Origin: Acholeplasmataceae bacterium UBA5769
Lineage (GTDB): Bacteria > Bacillota_I > Bacilli_A > Acholeplasmatales > Acholeplasmataceae
Assembly: GCA_002418725.1 (NCBI GenBank)
Contig: DIER01000010.1
Span: forward strand, 1 to 52,133
Direction: 5' to 3'
DNA length: 52,133 bases
Position 1 is the stretch's first letter. Each line of letters begins with the position of its first letter. The notes beneath the pieces are model-generated. The model was not told where the DNA came from. It was given only the letters and a program-made list of their open reading frames with translations, and did not search any database. This document shows, piece by piece, positions 40,544-48,439 of this stretch. A program made the position numbers and the translations under genes.

Positions 40544-40876
40544 TTATTCCTCCTCGAACAAACGATTCATGTCTTTAATCATCTGATGCCATTCACGAAT
40601 CAGTGATTGGTAAATGGCTAATCCATCATCTGACAATCTGTAATATTTTCTTGGCCTTGATTCAGTTGTATCCCATTCACTGATGAGTAACCCTTGTGAT
40701 TCTAGTCTTCGCATCAAAGGATATAGTGTTCCCGCTTCGATCAATACACCTTTATCTTCTAATGCTTGAAGCAGTGAATAACCATACTGATTGACTTTGA
40801 GTTGACTCAGCACAGCGAGCACTTGCGTTCCTCTTTTTAATTCAACCAATAAATTGTTAAGTACGTTTGTATCCAT
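40544..40876 (-). CDS. PadR family transcriptional regulator
   Basis: A 110-residue PadR winged-helix repressor: LKRGTQVLAVLSQLKVNQYG, GYSLLQALEDKG, the DNA-recognition part IEAGTLYPLMRRLESQGLL and the wing ESRPRKYYRLSDDG. The length fits short PadR proteins (PadR-s1). The frame begins earlier, but GGAGC is placed for ATG 40876. The promoter carries a palindrome between -35 and -10, indicating autorepression. Co-transcribed with the HAAS membrane protein. Confidence 0.92.
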   Translation of the reverse strand: MDTNVLNNLLVELKRGTQVLAVLSQLKVNQYGYSLLQALEDKGVLIEAGTLYPLMRRLESQGLLISEWDTTESRPRKYYRLSDDGLAIYQSLIREWHQMIKDMNRLFEEE

Positions 40877-40897
40877 AACATCAGCTCCTCGATGTTT

Positions 40898-40927
40898 ATT
40901 ATACTGTATGTCATACACTATTGTCAA
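40898..40927 (-). promoter_or_regulatory. padR-HAAS promoter with PadR-type operator in the spacer
   Basis: Minus strand TTGACA (40927-40922), an 18-base spacer, TATAAT (40903-40898): both boxes are perfect. Inside the spacer lies TGTATGTCATACA (plus 40905-40917), a 13-base inverted repeat with TGTATG and CATACA arms, of the kind bound by PadR proteins. Bound repressor would exclude polymerase, giving autoregulation. Start codon about 22 bases past the -10. Confidence 0.75.
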
Positions 40928-41085
40928 TATATTATCATTATTTTTTTGTTTATATTAAAAAATCATAAAAACATATTTTTAATATGTCTTTCACCACGTT
41001 TTGATAAAAAACTGTTATCATGAGAGAGGAATGTGTGTTTTTTAAAAAAATGGTAGATGCACTCACACACACAAAGGGGTTTTTT

Positions 41086-42003
41086 ATGTCAAAAAAGGTT
41101 CACATCGCAGGTATCTTATTTGCGAGCATCTTCGGTTTTACTTTTATGTTTTCTAAGGTAGCGATGAACTATGTTAGTCCCATTGGCCTTATTGCTTATC
41201 GTTTTTTAATTGCCTTTCTTGCCTTCGAACTGTTAAGACTCACCAAAGTTGTGACCATTCGCTTTGAGAAGAAACATATGAAGGATTTATTTTTGGTTGC
41301 TTTATTTCAACCTATCCTTTATTTTTTAACTGAAACCTATGGCTTACGCTTAACAACAAGTGGCGAGGCAGGTTTAATGATTGCCATGATTCCCATTTTT
41401 GTAACCATATTATCTTCACTCATTTTAAAAGAAAAACCACGTTTGATCCAATTACTGTTTATCTTTCTGTCTGTATCTGGCGTGATTTTTATTCAGATGT
41501 TTAAGATGCAAGATGGCATCGCTTTTGAAGTGCTTGGTTACTTGCTTTTATTAGGGGCTGTCTTATCTGCTGCACTTTTCAATATTGCTTCTAGAAACGC
41601 TTCAAGATCATTAAAACCTTATGAAATCACCTATTTCATGATGCTTTATGGCGCTGTTATCTTTAACTTGATGTATCTGGTCAAACTGATTTCTGAAGGT
41701 CGTGTTATGGATTATGTGACCAACCTTTATCATATTGAACTTGTACTACCCATACTTTACCTTGGCATCGTAGCTTCCATCGGTGGTTTCTTCCTTGTCA
41801 ATTTCGCATTAAGTCAGGCTCCAGCGCACATCACATCTATTTATTCTAACCTCTCCACGATAGTGGCAATCATCGCTGGTGCACTGCTTCTCAATGAAAC
41901 ATTATCTTATTATCACTATATCGGAAGCGCCATGATCATTATAGGTGTCTACGGCACTGTCCGCTTTAGACGCTATCAACCTAAACCCTCAAAAAACATT
42001 TAA
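41086..42003 (+). CDS. EamA/DMT family transporter
   Basis: A 305-residue ten-helix drug/metabolite transporter with two EamA repeats (~5-140 and ~150-295). The first carries FGFTFMFSKVAMNYVSPIGL and TSGEAGLMIAMIPIFV, the second SIGGFFLVNFALSQAPAHIT and LSTIVAIIAGALLLNE; both are typical. The substrate (amino acid, purine or other metabolite) cannot be told. The frame opens at 41020, but ATG 41086 begins the conserved sequence with AAAGGGG before it. It may share a transcript with the cyclophilin gene 13 bases downstream. Confidence 0.9.
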   Translation: MSKKVHIAGILFASIFGFTFMFSKVAMNYVSPIGLIAYRFLIAFLAFELLRLTKVVTIRFEKKHMKDLFLVALFQPILYFLTETYGLRLTTSGEAGLMIAMIPIFVTILSSLILKEKPRLIQLLFIFLSVSGVIFIQMFKMQDGIAFEVLGYLLLLGAVLSAALFNIASRNASRSLKPYEITYFMMLYGAVIFNLMYLVKLISEGRVMDYVTNLYHIELVLPILYLGIVASIGGFFLVNFALSQAPAHITSIYSNLSTIVAIIAGALLLNETLSYYHYIGSAMIIIGVYGTVRFRRYQPKPSKNI

Positions 42004-42016
42004 AAGGAGAAATCGT

Positions 42017-42544
42017 ATGAACAATCAAACCTATTCAAAACCGCTAAACCCTGTGGCTACATTAAACGTTAAAGACATGGGAACCATCACCATCGAACTT
42101 TTCCCCGAAGTTGCTCCAAACACGGTGCATAACTTCATTGCACTTGCAAATCGTCATTATTATGATGGTCTTATTTTTCATCGCGTAATCCCAAGTTTTA
42201 TGATTCAAGGGGGGTGGGGTAAGGAAGAACTTCGTCCTATCCGTGGTGAGTTCAGGTCCAATGGCTTTGTAAATGACCTCCGTCACACGCGTGGTGTCAT
42301 CTCAATGGCAAGAACAAACGATCCTAATTCGCAGACCTCTCAATTTTTCATCATGCATCAAAACGCGCCTCACCTTGACGGACAATACGCTGCATTTGGC
42401 ATCGTGGTTTCCGGCATTGAGATCGTTGATCAAATTGTAAATAAACCGCGTGACCCCCGTGACCGTCCCTACGATGATGTCATCATTGAATCGTTGACTG
42501 TTGATCTCAAGGGTCAAGTTTATCCTGAACCTAAAACCATCTAA
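42017..42544 (+). CDS. Peptidyl-prolyl cis-trans isomerase, cyclophilin type
   Basis: A 175-residue single-domain cyclophilin that speeds proline isomerisation in folding proteins. Seen: TITIELFPEVAPNTVHNFI, YYDGLIFHRVIPSFMIQGG (catalytic Arg in FHRV), GVISMARTNDPNSQTSQFFI (with Gln-Phe-Phe of the active site), LDGQYAAFGIVVSG. No signal peptide, so cytoplasmic. The frame extends upstream within the transporter gene, but AAAAGGAG is placed for ATG 42017. A terminator directly follows. Confidence 0.95.
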   Translation: MNNQTYSKPLNPVATLNVKDMGTITIELFPEVAPNTVHNFIALANRHYYDGLIFHRVIPSFMIQGGWGKEELRPIRGEFRSNGFVNDLRHTRGVISMARTNDPNSQTSQFFIMHQNAPHLDGQYAAFGIVVSGIEIVDQIVNKPRDPRDRPYDDVIIESLTVDLKGQVYPEPKTI

Positions 42545-42569
42545 CATGCGTGCGCGCATGTTTTTTTTT
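42543..42569 (+). terminator. Rho-independent terminator after the cyclophilin gene
   Basis: AACATGCG, loop TGCG, CGCATGTT, then a run of T; the stem starts next to the stop codon. Confidence 0.88.
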
Positions 42570-42728
42570 ATGTTCTTGATTTAAGTTTTTTATCGCCTTT
42601 TGAAACAAGAATAAACGTCATGTTTTGACTAAAACGCTTACGTTTAGAATGGATATAAATGTAATCTTTTTCAGAGAACACTTTCACGTAAAATCATGTT
42701 CAAGCCCCCTTTTCTTTTCGTTTTTTAT

Positions 42729-42737
42729 TGATATAAT
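42729..42737 (+). promoter_or_regulatory. Extended -10 promoter of the Y-family polymerase operon
   Basis: TGATATAAT is an extended -10 about 25 bases before the start codon; no clear -35. Between the upstream terminator and here (42570-42728) I see only the cre-like element AAACGCTTACGTTT near 42632-42645 and no gene. No LexA box of the Bacillus form was found. Confidence 0.5.
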
Positions 42738-42761
42738 GATGACACAAAGGAGGTTCGAACC

Positions 42762-44027
42762 ATGGAAGAATACAAACTGTATCGTCATATTTTATGCATC
42801 GATCTCAAAAGTTTCTACGCTTCAGTCGAGTGTGCACTTTTAGGTTTGGATCCCTTTAAGACACCTCTTGTCGTTGCAGATAAATCTAGAGGTAACGGTT
42901 CTATTGTGCTCGCTGTCTCCCCATATTTAAAGTCCTTGGGTGTTCCTAGCCGCTGTAGAATTCACGAAATTCCACCCGATATTCCCATTATTTTCCAAAA
43001 ACCTCGCATGGAAACCTATTTAGAGTATTCCACTAAAATCATTGAGATCTATTTGCGATTTATTTCTGAAGATGACCTTTATGTTTACTCTATTGACGAA
43101 GCTTTTTTAGATATTACTGAATACTTGAATTACTATCAAAAAACGGATCTTGAGATGGCAAAAATGATTTTGAATGCCATTTATGATGAAACCAAACTCT
43201 ACGCCACCTGTGGCATTGGTCAAAACATGCTCATGGCGAAACTCGCTCTCGATATTGAATCTAAAAAAGCGCCTGATTTTATTGCCAAATGGACCTATGA
43301 AGATATTCCAACAAAACTATGGCCAGTGACACCTTTATCGGAAATGTGGGGCATCGGCTCGCAAATGGAAAAAAATCTTAACCGTCTTGGTCTACGTACC
43401 ATCGGTGATATTGCGCATTACAGTCCTGAAACTTTAAAACGTATTTTTGGTGTCTTAGGCGAAGAACTTTATTACCATACGCATGGCATTGATATGAGTT
43501 TAGTCCAGCAAAAATTAAACATACGTGCTGTGGGCAAGAGTTATGGTTCTGGACAAACCCTTTTCCATGATTATTTTCCACCCGATGTTTTTCAAATCAT
43601 TTTAGAGATGGTTGATGACGTCACAAGACGTTTACGCTTGCACAAAAAGGTTGCCAAAACCATTCACTTTGGCATTGGCTATAGTAAAGCTGTTGGTGGT
43701 GGTTTTAGCAGACAAATCACACTCGATCAACCCACCTCAAACGCTTCTGTCGTGTATGAAACGTGTCTTCATCTTTTTAAAACCTATTATGAAGATGAAC
43801 CCATTCGTAGAGTCCACGTGAGTGTTGGCCATCTCATGGATCAACATGTCTATCAGTTTTCACTCTTTGAAGACGTGGATAAACTGATGAAAGAACATCA
43901 ACTTCATCAGGCCATGGATGACATCAAGTATAAATTTGGTAAAAACAGTGTCAATCGTGCATCCAGCGAGTTTGAGTCTTCAACGATTAAAGCACGAAAC
44001 AGCATGATTGGTGGCCACCATGCCTAG
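42762..44027 (+). CDS. Y-family DNA polymerase (UvrX/YqjW-like)
   Basis: A 421-residue lesion-bypass polymerase of the ImpB/MucB/SamB type. Metal-binding residues: Asp14 in CIDLKSFYASVE and the Asp-Glu of VYSIDEAFLDIT. HhH motifs follow in EMWGIGSQMEKNLNRLGLRT, then the little-finger domain. Closest in layout to the UvrX/YqjW group of Bacillus, which is paired with a YolD-like gene, as here. Such polymerases copy damaged DNA at the cost of mutations. AAAGGAGG precedes the ATG. Its end overlaps the YolD-like gene by 8 bases. Confidence 0.93.
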   Translation: MEEYKLYRHILCIDLKSFYASVECALLGLDPFKTPLVVADKSRGNGSIVLAVSPYLKSLGVPSRCRIHEIPPDIPIIFQKPRMETYLEYSTKIIEIYLRFISEDDLYVYSIDEAFLDITEYLNYYQKTDLEMAKMILNAIYDETKLYATCGIGQNMLMAKLALDIESKKAPDFIAKWTYEDIPTKLWPVTPLSEMWGIGSQMEKNLNRLGLRTIGDIAHYSPETLKRIFGVLGEELYYHTHGIDMSLVQQKLNIRAVGKSYGSGQTLFHDYFPPDVFQIILEMVDDVTRRLRLHKKVAKTIHFGIGYSKAVGGGFSRQITLDQPTSNASVVYETCLHLFKTYYEDEPIRRVHVSVGHLMDQHVYQFSLFEDVDKLMKEHQLHQAMDDIKYKFGKNSVNRASSEFESSTIKARNSMIGGHHA

Positions 44028-44346
44028 TGGTTATGTCGATCGAGGTATCATCAAGTGGGCACCCTTTGATGCCTTAGTCGGTTATGGTGCCATGATCCGC
44101 GAGCTTAAACTTCGTTTAGGCAAGCGCGATAAGCCTGTTTTAAGTGACGATCAGTTCGTTGAACTTAATCAAAGACTTCACATGGCGTTCTATCAGGAAA
44201 GTGAGATTTCCATCACTTATTATGATCAAGGTTATTTGAAAACAACGTTTGGAAAAATCAAAAAAATTGATACGGTCGCAAAAGTCATCATTCTAACACC
44301 TTTTGCCCGACTGAATGCCATCGATATCATCGATATTAACCTATAA
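44020..44346 (+). CDS. YolD-like protein
   Basis: A 108-residue YolD-family protein: DRGIIKWAPFDALVGYGAMI is the family hallmark, then DDQFVELNQRLHMAFYQ and an SH3-like C-terminal half (ISITYYDQGYLKTTFGKIKK). YolD-like proteins are encoded next to UvrX/YqjW Y-family polymerases and are thought to help or regulate them, a UmuD-like role that is not well proven. The frame can open at TTG 44008; ATG 44020 is preferred. It overlaps the polymerase stop, so is translationally coupled, and ends at a terminator. Confidence 0.88.
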   Translation: MPSGYVDRGIIKWAPFDALVGYGAMIRELKLRLGKRDKPVLSDDQFVELNQRLHMAFYQESEISITYYDQGYLKTTFGKIKKIDTVAKVIILTPFARLNAIDIIDINL

Positions 44347-44372
44347 AAAACTGGTCTTTGTACCAGTTTTTT
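44345..44372 (+). terminator. Rho-independent terminator after the yolD-like gene
   Basis: AAAAAACTGGT (44345-44354 region), loop CTTTGT, ACCAGTTTTTT (44362-44372). The -10-like TATAAT at 44377-44382 for the next gene follows at once. Confidence 0.85.
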
Positions 44373-44413
44373 GATGTATAATAAAAATGACATAGCGATA
44401 GGGAGAAATGAAC

Positions 44414-46360
44414 ATGCGCCGCACATACAGTTACATCATCGGATTAATGGTTCTGCTCGGTGTCATTTTTGGATTAAGGCTTGGTTATGCAAAACCAGAG
44501 ACTGTCCTTAATGACGTACTCACATGGTTGATTTGGTTTGGATCACTCGGTATACTGATCCTTTTTATGACCCTCAACGGCAAGGCCATTCTCTCCACCT
44601 TAAAACAAGCTAAAGATTTACTTATTTTTGTTTCCACATTTTTTTGGATGGAAATTTTCTTTGTCATTAAAAATATGGATGGTTTAAAGATGACCTACCT
44701 TTATGGTCTTCTTTTAAGCATTTTTTTATGGGTGATGCTCTATCTTTTACTGCCAAAAAAATATGCGAAGATTTTTGGTGTTTTATCGCTCATCATCTAC
44801 GGCTCATACGTGATTGGTCAAGATATTTATGTACGTATTTTTCACGATTATTTTAGTTTTAAAGAAGCGTTAACCTTAAGAGAAGGCGTTGAGTCTGGTC
44901 AAAGCATGTACCGCTTTCACTTTCTTCACCCGGTGGTTATCTTGTTGATGATTGCTTCGATTTGGACTTATCTAAACATCAAAACAGTAACCCACATGGT
45001 TTGGTCGACACGCATTCTAAAAAAAGCAATCACACTGGGTTTACTTCTTTTTCTAACCATTCACATCAATCAAGGTGTGTCATACGATCAATCGAATGCT
45101 TTCAACTCAGACCGTTATTTATACCAAACCGTTTACTCAAGAGAAACATTTGCGAAAACCTATGGTGTTTTTCACTTGATGGGACGTGATTTGCTCGATA
45201 CCTTTACACCGCGATGGCATAGCAAAAAAGATGTAGAGGACATTACTGCTTATTTCGAAGAAAACCAAAAAGCGTACAGTACCCACGATTATGTCGGTCT
45301 CTTTGAAGGAAAAAACTTGGTATTCATTTTAGCGGAATCCTACGATGAAGTGGCATTAGACCCTCTTTTGACACCCCATTTATACCGATTAAAAACCGAA
45401 GGTTTTGATTTTAGGAATCACTATACTCCCGTTTTCCAACGCACAACCAGTGATTCAGAATTTATCTTTAACACCAGTTTAATGCCTTCCATGGAGGACG
45501 GTCCTACGGTCACTGTATTTAAAAACAACACTTACCGTCAATCTCTTGCTAACCTGTTTCAGGAACAAGGCTACATCACATCTGCTTTTCATGGCAATTA
45601 CAAGGAATTTTATGGCAGACATATCATCTATGAAAACTATGGCTATCATCACTTTTATGGCGAGCATGAGCTTGGATTAACCAAAGAAACAGGTAAATTT
45701 GATACTTTATTTTTCGATGCTGCAAAAGATTTGATTCTCCCTACTGACCATAAGTTCATGAGTTTTTTGATTACCTTTTCAGGACACTCACCTTATACCA
45801 TGGACCATGTTGTCGCAAAAGAACATATTGAAAAAGTTCATGCGCTTTACCCACAGGATCCAGACGTAGTAAACCTTTATCGTGCCACACAAATAGAACT
45901 CGACTTGATGATTGGTCAACTATTTGATACGCTTGAGGAAAAACATTTAATCGATGATACCGTGGTTATTCTAACTGGAGATCATTACCCCTATACCATG
46001 CCTCAAGAAGTTTATGAACAGGTCACCGGCATAACAGAAAACCATCTAAAACAAAAAGGAAACCTTTATGTGTGGTCTTCCGATATAACACCACGCCAAA
46101 TCAGTCAACTGACAACCTCATTTGATATTCTGCCTACAATAAATGCTTTATTTGATTTAAAGGGCAATCCAACACCTTATGTTGGTCAAGACATCTTTTT
46201 AGGTTTTGAAAGCATCGTTTATTATAAGAATTACGCTTATTACGATGGCATCTCCTATGTTTCCTTAAGTGAACTTCAACCTACTTCTGAACAAATGAAA
46301 CGTATCATTGCTATGTATCAACTGTATAAAAAAATACTGAGAACCAATTATTTTAAATAA
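44414..46360 (+). CDS. LTA synthase-like (LtaS family) sulfatase-fold enzyme
   Basis: A ~648-residue membrane enzyme. Five or six N-terminal helices (~8-215) precede an extracellular sulfatase-like domain (~295-590). Catalytic features: metal-binding Glu308 in VFILAESYDEV, the nucleophile Thr345 in RTTSDSEFIFN (as in TSDSEF of LtaS), SFLITFSGHSPY and ILTGDHYPYTM with the metal-binding Asp-His. LtaS moves glycerol phosphate from phosphatidylglycerol to grow lipoteichoic acid. GGGAGA nearly touches ATG 44408 but is 7 bases from ATG 44414, which is preferred. An SDR-type gene follows after nine bases. Confidence 0.9.
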   Translation: MRRTYSYIIGLMVLLGVIFGLRLGYAKPETVLNDVLTWLIWFGSLGILILFMTLNGKAILSTLKQAKDLLIFVSTFFWMEIFFVIKNMDGLKMTYLYGLLLSIFLWVMLYLLLPKKYAKIFGVLSLIIYGSYVIGQDIYVRIFHDYFSFKEALTLREGVESGQSMYRFHFLHPVVILLMIASIWTYLNIKTVTHMVWSTRILKKAITLGLLLFLTIHINQGVSYDQSNAFNSDRYLYQTVYSRETFAKTYGVFHLMGRDLLDTFTPRWHSKKDVEDITAYFEENQKAYSTHDYVGLFEGKNLVFILAESYDEVALDPLLTPHLYRLKTEGFDFRNHYTPVFQRTTSDSEFIFNTSLMPSMEDGPTVTVFKNNTYRQSLANLFQEQGYITSAFHGNYKEFYGRHIIYENYGYHHFYGEHELGLTKETGKFDTLFFDAAKDLILPTDHKFMSFLITFSGHSPYTMDHVVAKEHIEKVHALYPQDPDVVNLYRATQIELDLMIGQLFDTLEEKHLIDDTVVILTGDHYPYTMPQEVYEQVTGITENHLKQKGNLYVWSSDITPRQISQLTTSFDILPTINALFDLKGNPTPYVGQDIFLGFESIVYYKNYAYYDGISYVSLSELQPTSEQMKRIIAMYQLYKKILRTNYFK

Positions 46361-46369
46361 GGGGGAAAC

Positions 46370-47374
46370 ATGAACATCTTAATCGCTGGTGGAACAGGAT
46401 TACTCGGTTCTTGTGCGGCAGAAGTCATGATCAATCATGGTCATCAAGTTCACGCATTAACACTTCCGGTCTCAAAAGATTTAAAACTTCCTAATCAGAT
46501 GTTCCTTCACATGTGTAACTTCATCACCGCATCTCAAGATGAACTCGATGGTTATATGAAAGGTATGGATGCTTTTATTTTTGCTGCTGGTGTTGATGAA
46601 AGAGTAGAATTTAAACCCCCAGTGAGTGAAGCATATATGTACTATAATATTACCCCTCTTCAAAGACTTTTAACGTCTGCGAAAAAAATGGGTGTGAAAC
46701 AAGCTGTCGTTTTAGGCAGCTATTTTAGTTACTTTGCAAAAACTTGGCCACACCTAAAATTAGTTGAGAATCATCCCTATATTGCAAGTCGTATCAAACA
46801 AGAAAACATCGCTTTTTCATATGCTGATGATTCTTTTTCAGTCATTGTATTAGAACTTCCCTATATTTTTGGTATCCAAGAAGGAAGAAAACCTGTTTGG
46901 TCGATTTTCGTAGAGCGATTTGCAAAACCTCATGTCATCTTCTTTCCCAAAGGAGGTACTGCGATGGTCACTACACACCAAGTAGGTGTTGCCATCTACC
47001 ATGCACTTCTTTATGGGATAAATGGCAAATCATATCCGTTAGTTTCTGTCAATATGCCGTGGAAAACCATGATACGTCATGCACTAAAGGCGATGGACAT
47101 GAACAAAAGTGTCATCACCATACCAAACTGGTTAGCAGCTTTAGGGATCAAATCCATGCAAAAAAACTATACAAAAAAAGGGATTGAACCAGGGCTCAAT
47201 CCCAAAACCTTCAGTAAGTTGATGACTGCATATACCTATATCGATCCAAATCTTTGTGCGGACTTAAGACTTCCTGATGACGACATCGTTAAAGCCATCC
47301 ATGCATCGATGTCTTATGCTTACCAAATCATGAACCAAAAAGCTGAAGTTGTTGACATGAAAGATGCGCTATGA
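46370..47374 (+). CDS. NAD-dependent epimerase/dehydratase-like protein (atypical SDR)
   Basis: A 334-residue extended/atypical SDR protein. Rossmann opening ILIAGGTGLLGSCAAEVM; AFIFAAGVDERVEFKPP; YNITPLQRLLTSAKKMGVKQ; ELPYIFGIQEGRKPVWSIF. The usual catalytic YxxxK is replaced by YIASRIKQE (Tyr-x-x-x-Arg-x-Lys), so activity as a classical epimerase is uncertain. It follows the LtaS-like gene by nine bases with GGGGG before its ATG, so it is likely in the same transcript and may act on a lipid- or sugar-linked precursor (inference). Its last 6 bases overlap the end of the convergent gene. Confidence 0.82.
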   Translation: MNILIAGGTGLLGSCAAEVMINHGHQVHALTLPVSKDLKLPNQMFLHMCNFITASQDELDGYMKGMDAFIFAAGVDERVEFKPPVSEAYMYYNITPLQRLLTSAKKMGVKQAVVLGSYFSYFAKTWPHLKLVENHPYIASRIKQENIAFSYADDSFSVIVLELPYIFGIQEGRKPVWSIFVERFAKPHVIFFPKGGTAMVTTHQVGVAIYHALLYGINGKSYPLVSVNMPWKTMIRHALKAMDMNKSVITIPNWLAALGIKSMQKNYTKKGIEPGLNPKTFSKLMTAYTYIDPNLCADLRLPDDDIVKAIHASMSYAYQIMNQKAEVVDMKDAL

Positions 47375-48217
47375 TTTGATAATTTTTGGCATCTCGGTCA
47401 ATGTGAAGTTCGCTGAGTTGATACGATAAGTATTCGTTCCATCGCCTTCAATTTGTTCAGGGTTCGTAAAATAGAGTTCAGAATTCCCTTTAACTTTAAC
47501 ACCTAACAAGCTGGTGATATTAATGTAGATCTTTATCTTCGTAAAGTTATTGATCTGGCTTGGGTTATAGAATACACTGTTTTTCTTCATAATCAAATTG
47601 ATAATGACGTTATTACGTTTCGTATGTTCATTATAAAGCAGGAATGCACGTGATTCTGTTTCACTTGGTGGTGTGATAAACTCATAGTTCACACCTTCTC
47701 TTTCAAAACGCAATTTATCAAAGGTAATGGATGAGATAATTTTACCTTCAATCACGCGAAAAGGAATCTTGATGGAAACAAATGAATAATCTTGTGGATT
47801 TTTAAAAATATCTTGTTCTGATAGACCTTCTTCAATCATGTGAAACATCATGCTCTTCCGTTCAATGACTCGTTGGATGTAGCGTGTGGACTCCCCGTAA
47901 ATGAGCATGCGATCCATAAACTCAATGATGGAATAGTTTGCTGAGGCAAACTGTAGTTCTCTAAACATTTCAGCACGCTGGTTTGTATCATCATTAATCT
48001 TGACAACCGTACGATTATGCAGCAAAATAAGCAAGCTAAAAAGCATGCTTGATAAAAAGGATGCAAACGCAACAAAGACAGTTGCAACACGGATACCGAT
48101 GACATTAAACATTTGGTCTAATTCATCACCAAACATCAGCATTAAAAGGGCTAAAATAAAGACAGCCGACCCTGCGATACCAATGACAAATATGATGATA
48201 TTTCGTTCTTTTTTCAT
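47369..48217 (-). CDS. Hypothetical two-helix membrane protein
   Basis: A 282-residue unknown protein. Two N-terminal membrane helices (~8-30, ~43-66) are followed by a ~215-residue cytoplasmic or extracellular part without recognised motif; its end (FTKIKIYINITSLLGVKVKG and EGDGTNTYRINSANF) is beta-rich. Not assigned to a family. The ATG has AAGGTG at moderate distance and a -10 TATAAT on the minus strand near 48255-48260. It converges with the SDR gene with a 6-base overlap of the stops and no terminator between. Confidence 0.55.
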   Translation of the reverse strand: MKKERNIIIFVIGIAGSAVFILALLMLMFGDELDQMFNVIGIRVATVFVAFASFLSSMLFSLLILLHNRTVVKINDDTNQRAEMFRELQFASANYSIIEFMDRMLIYGESTRYIQRVIERKSMMFHMIEEGLSEQDIFKNPQDYSFVSIKIPFRVIEGKIISSITFDKLRFEREGVNYEFITPPSETESRAFLLYNEHTKRNNVIINLIMKKNSVFYNPSQINNFTKIKIYINITSLLGVKVKGNSELYFTNPEQIEGDGTNTYRINSANFTLTEMPKIIKS

Positions 48218-48308
48218 TTTATAATCAACACCTTAATCTATATCTTGTTTCATTATTATAACACCTTTTTATAAAAAGAAAAGCGAAATGTGAACATCGT
48301 TTTTACAC

Positions 48309-48337
48309 TTGACTAAAACCGCTTACAAAGGTATAAT
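48309..48337 (+). promoter_or_regulatory. glpP promoter with cre-like site
   Basis: TTGACT (48309-48314), a 17-base spacer, TATAAT (48332-48337). The spacer holds TAAAACCGCTTACA (48314-48327), which agrees with the CcpA consensus TGWAANCGNTNWCA at 13 of 14 positions (position 2 differs). This suggests carbon catabolite repression of the operon. The predicted start of transcription is near 48345, giving a ~95-base leader. Confidence 0.65.
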
Positions 48338-48370
48338 AAAAATAGAATTTAAGAACGAGTAGAGATGAAG

Positions 48371-48422
48371 AGCGAAATCGTAAAAATGCTGATCTGCATT
48401 TTACATTTTGCTATTTCTTTTG
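48371..48422 (+). promoter_or_regulatory. Leader hairpin upstream of glpP
   Basis: AGCGAAAT-C-GTAAA-A-ATGC (48371-48389) pairs with GCATTTTAC ATTTTGCT (48396-48412), 17 bp with two single-base bulges and one G-U, loop TGATCT, followed by ATTTCTTTTG. It lies between the promoter and the ribosome site. It looks like a weak terminator or a protein-binding hairpin; GlpP, encoded directly downstream, is a known RNA-binding antiterminator. Confidence 0.6.
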
Positions 48423-48439
48423 AACGAAGGAGGTATGTC

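Noticed and set aside
42740..42760. LexA (SOS) box at GGTTCGAACC
   Set aside because: The Bacillus form needs CGAAC, four bases, GTTCG; here the two halves are in the opposite order without a spacer and overlap the ribosome site.
42625..42843. Small rightward frame before the Y-family polymerase
   Set aside because: It spans the promoter and enters the polymerase gene out of frame; no ribosome site.
48365..48439. N-terminal extension of GlpP from ATG 48365
   Set aside because: It would translate the leader hairpin and has no ribosome site, while AAGGAGG is ideally placed for ATG 48440.
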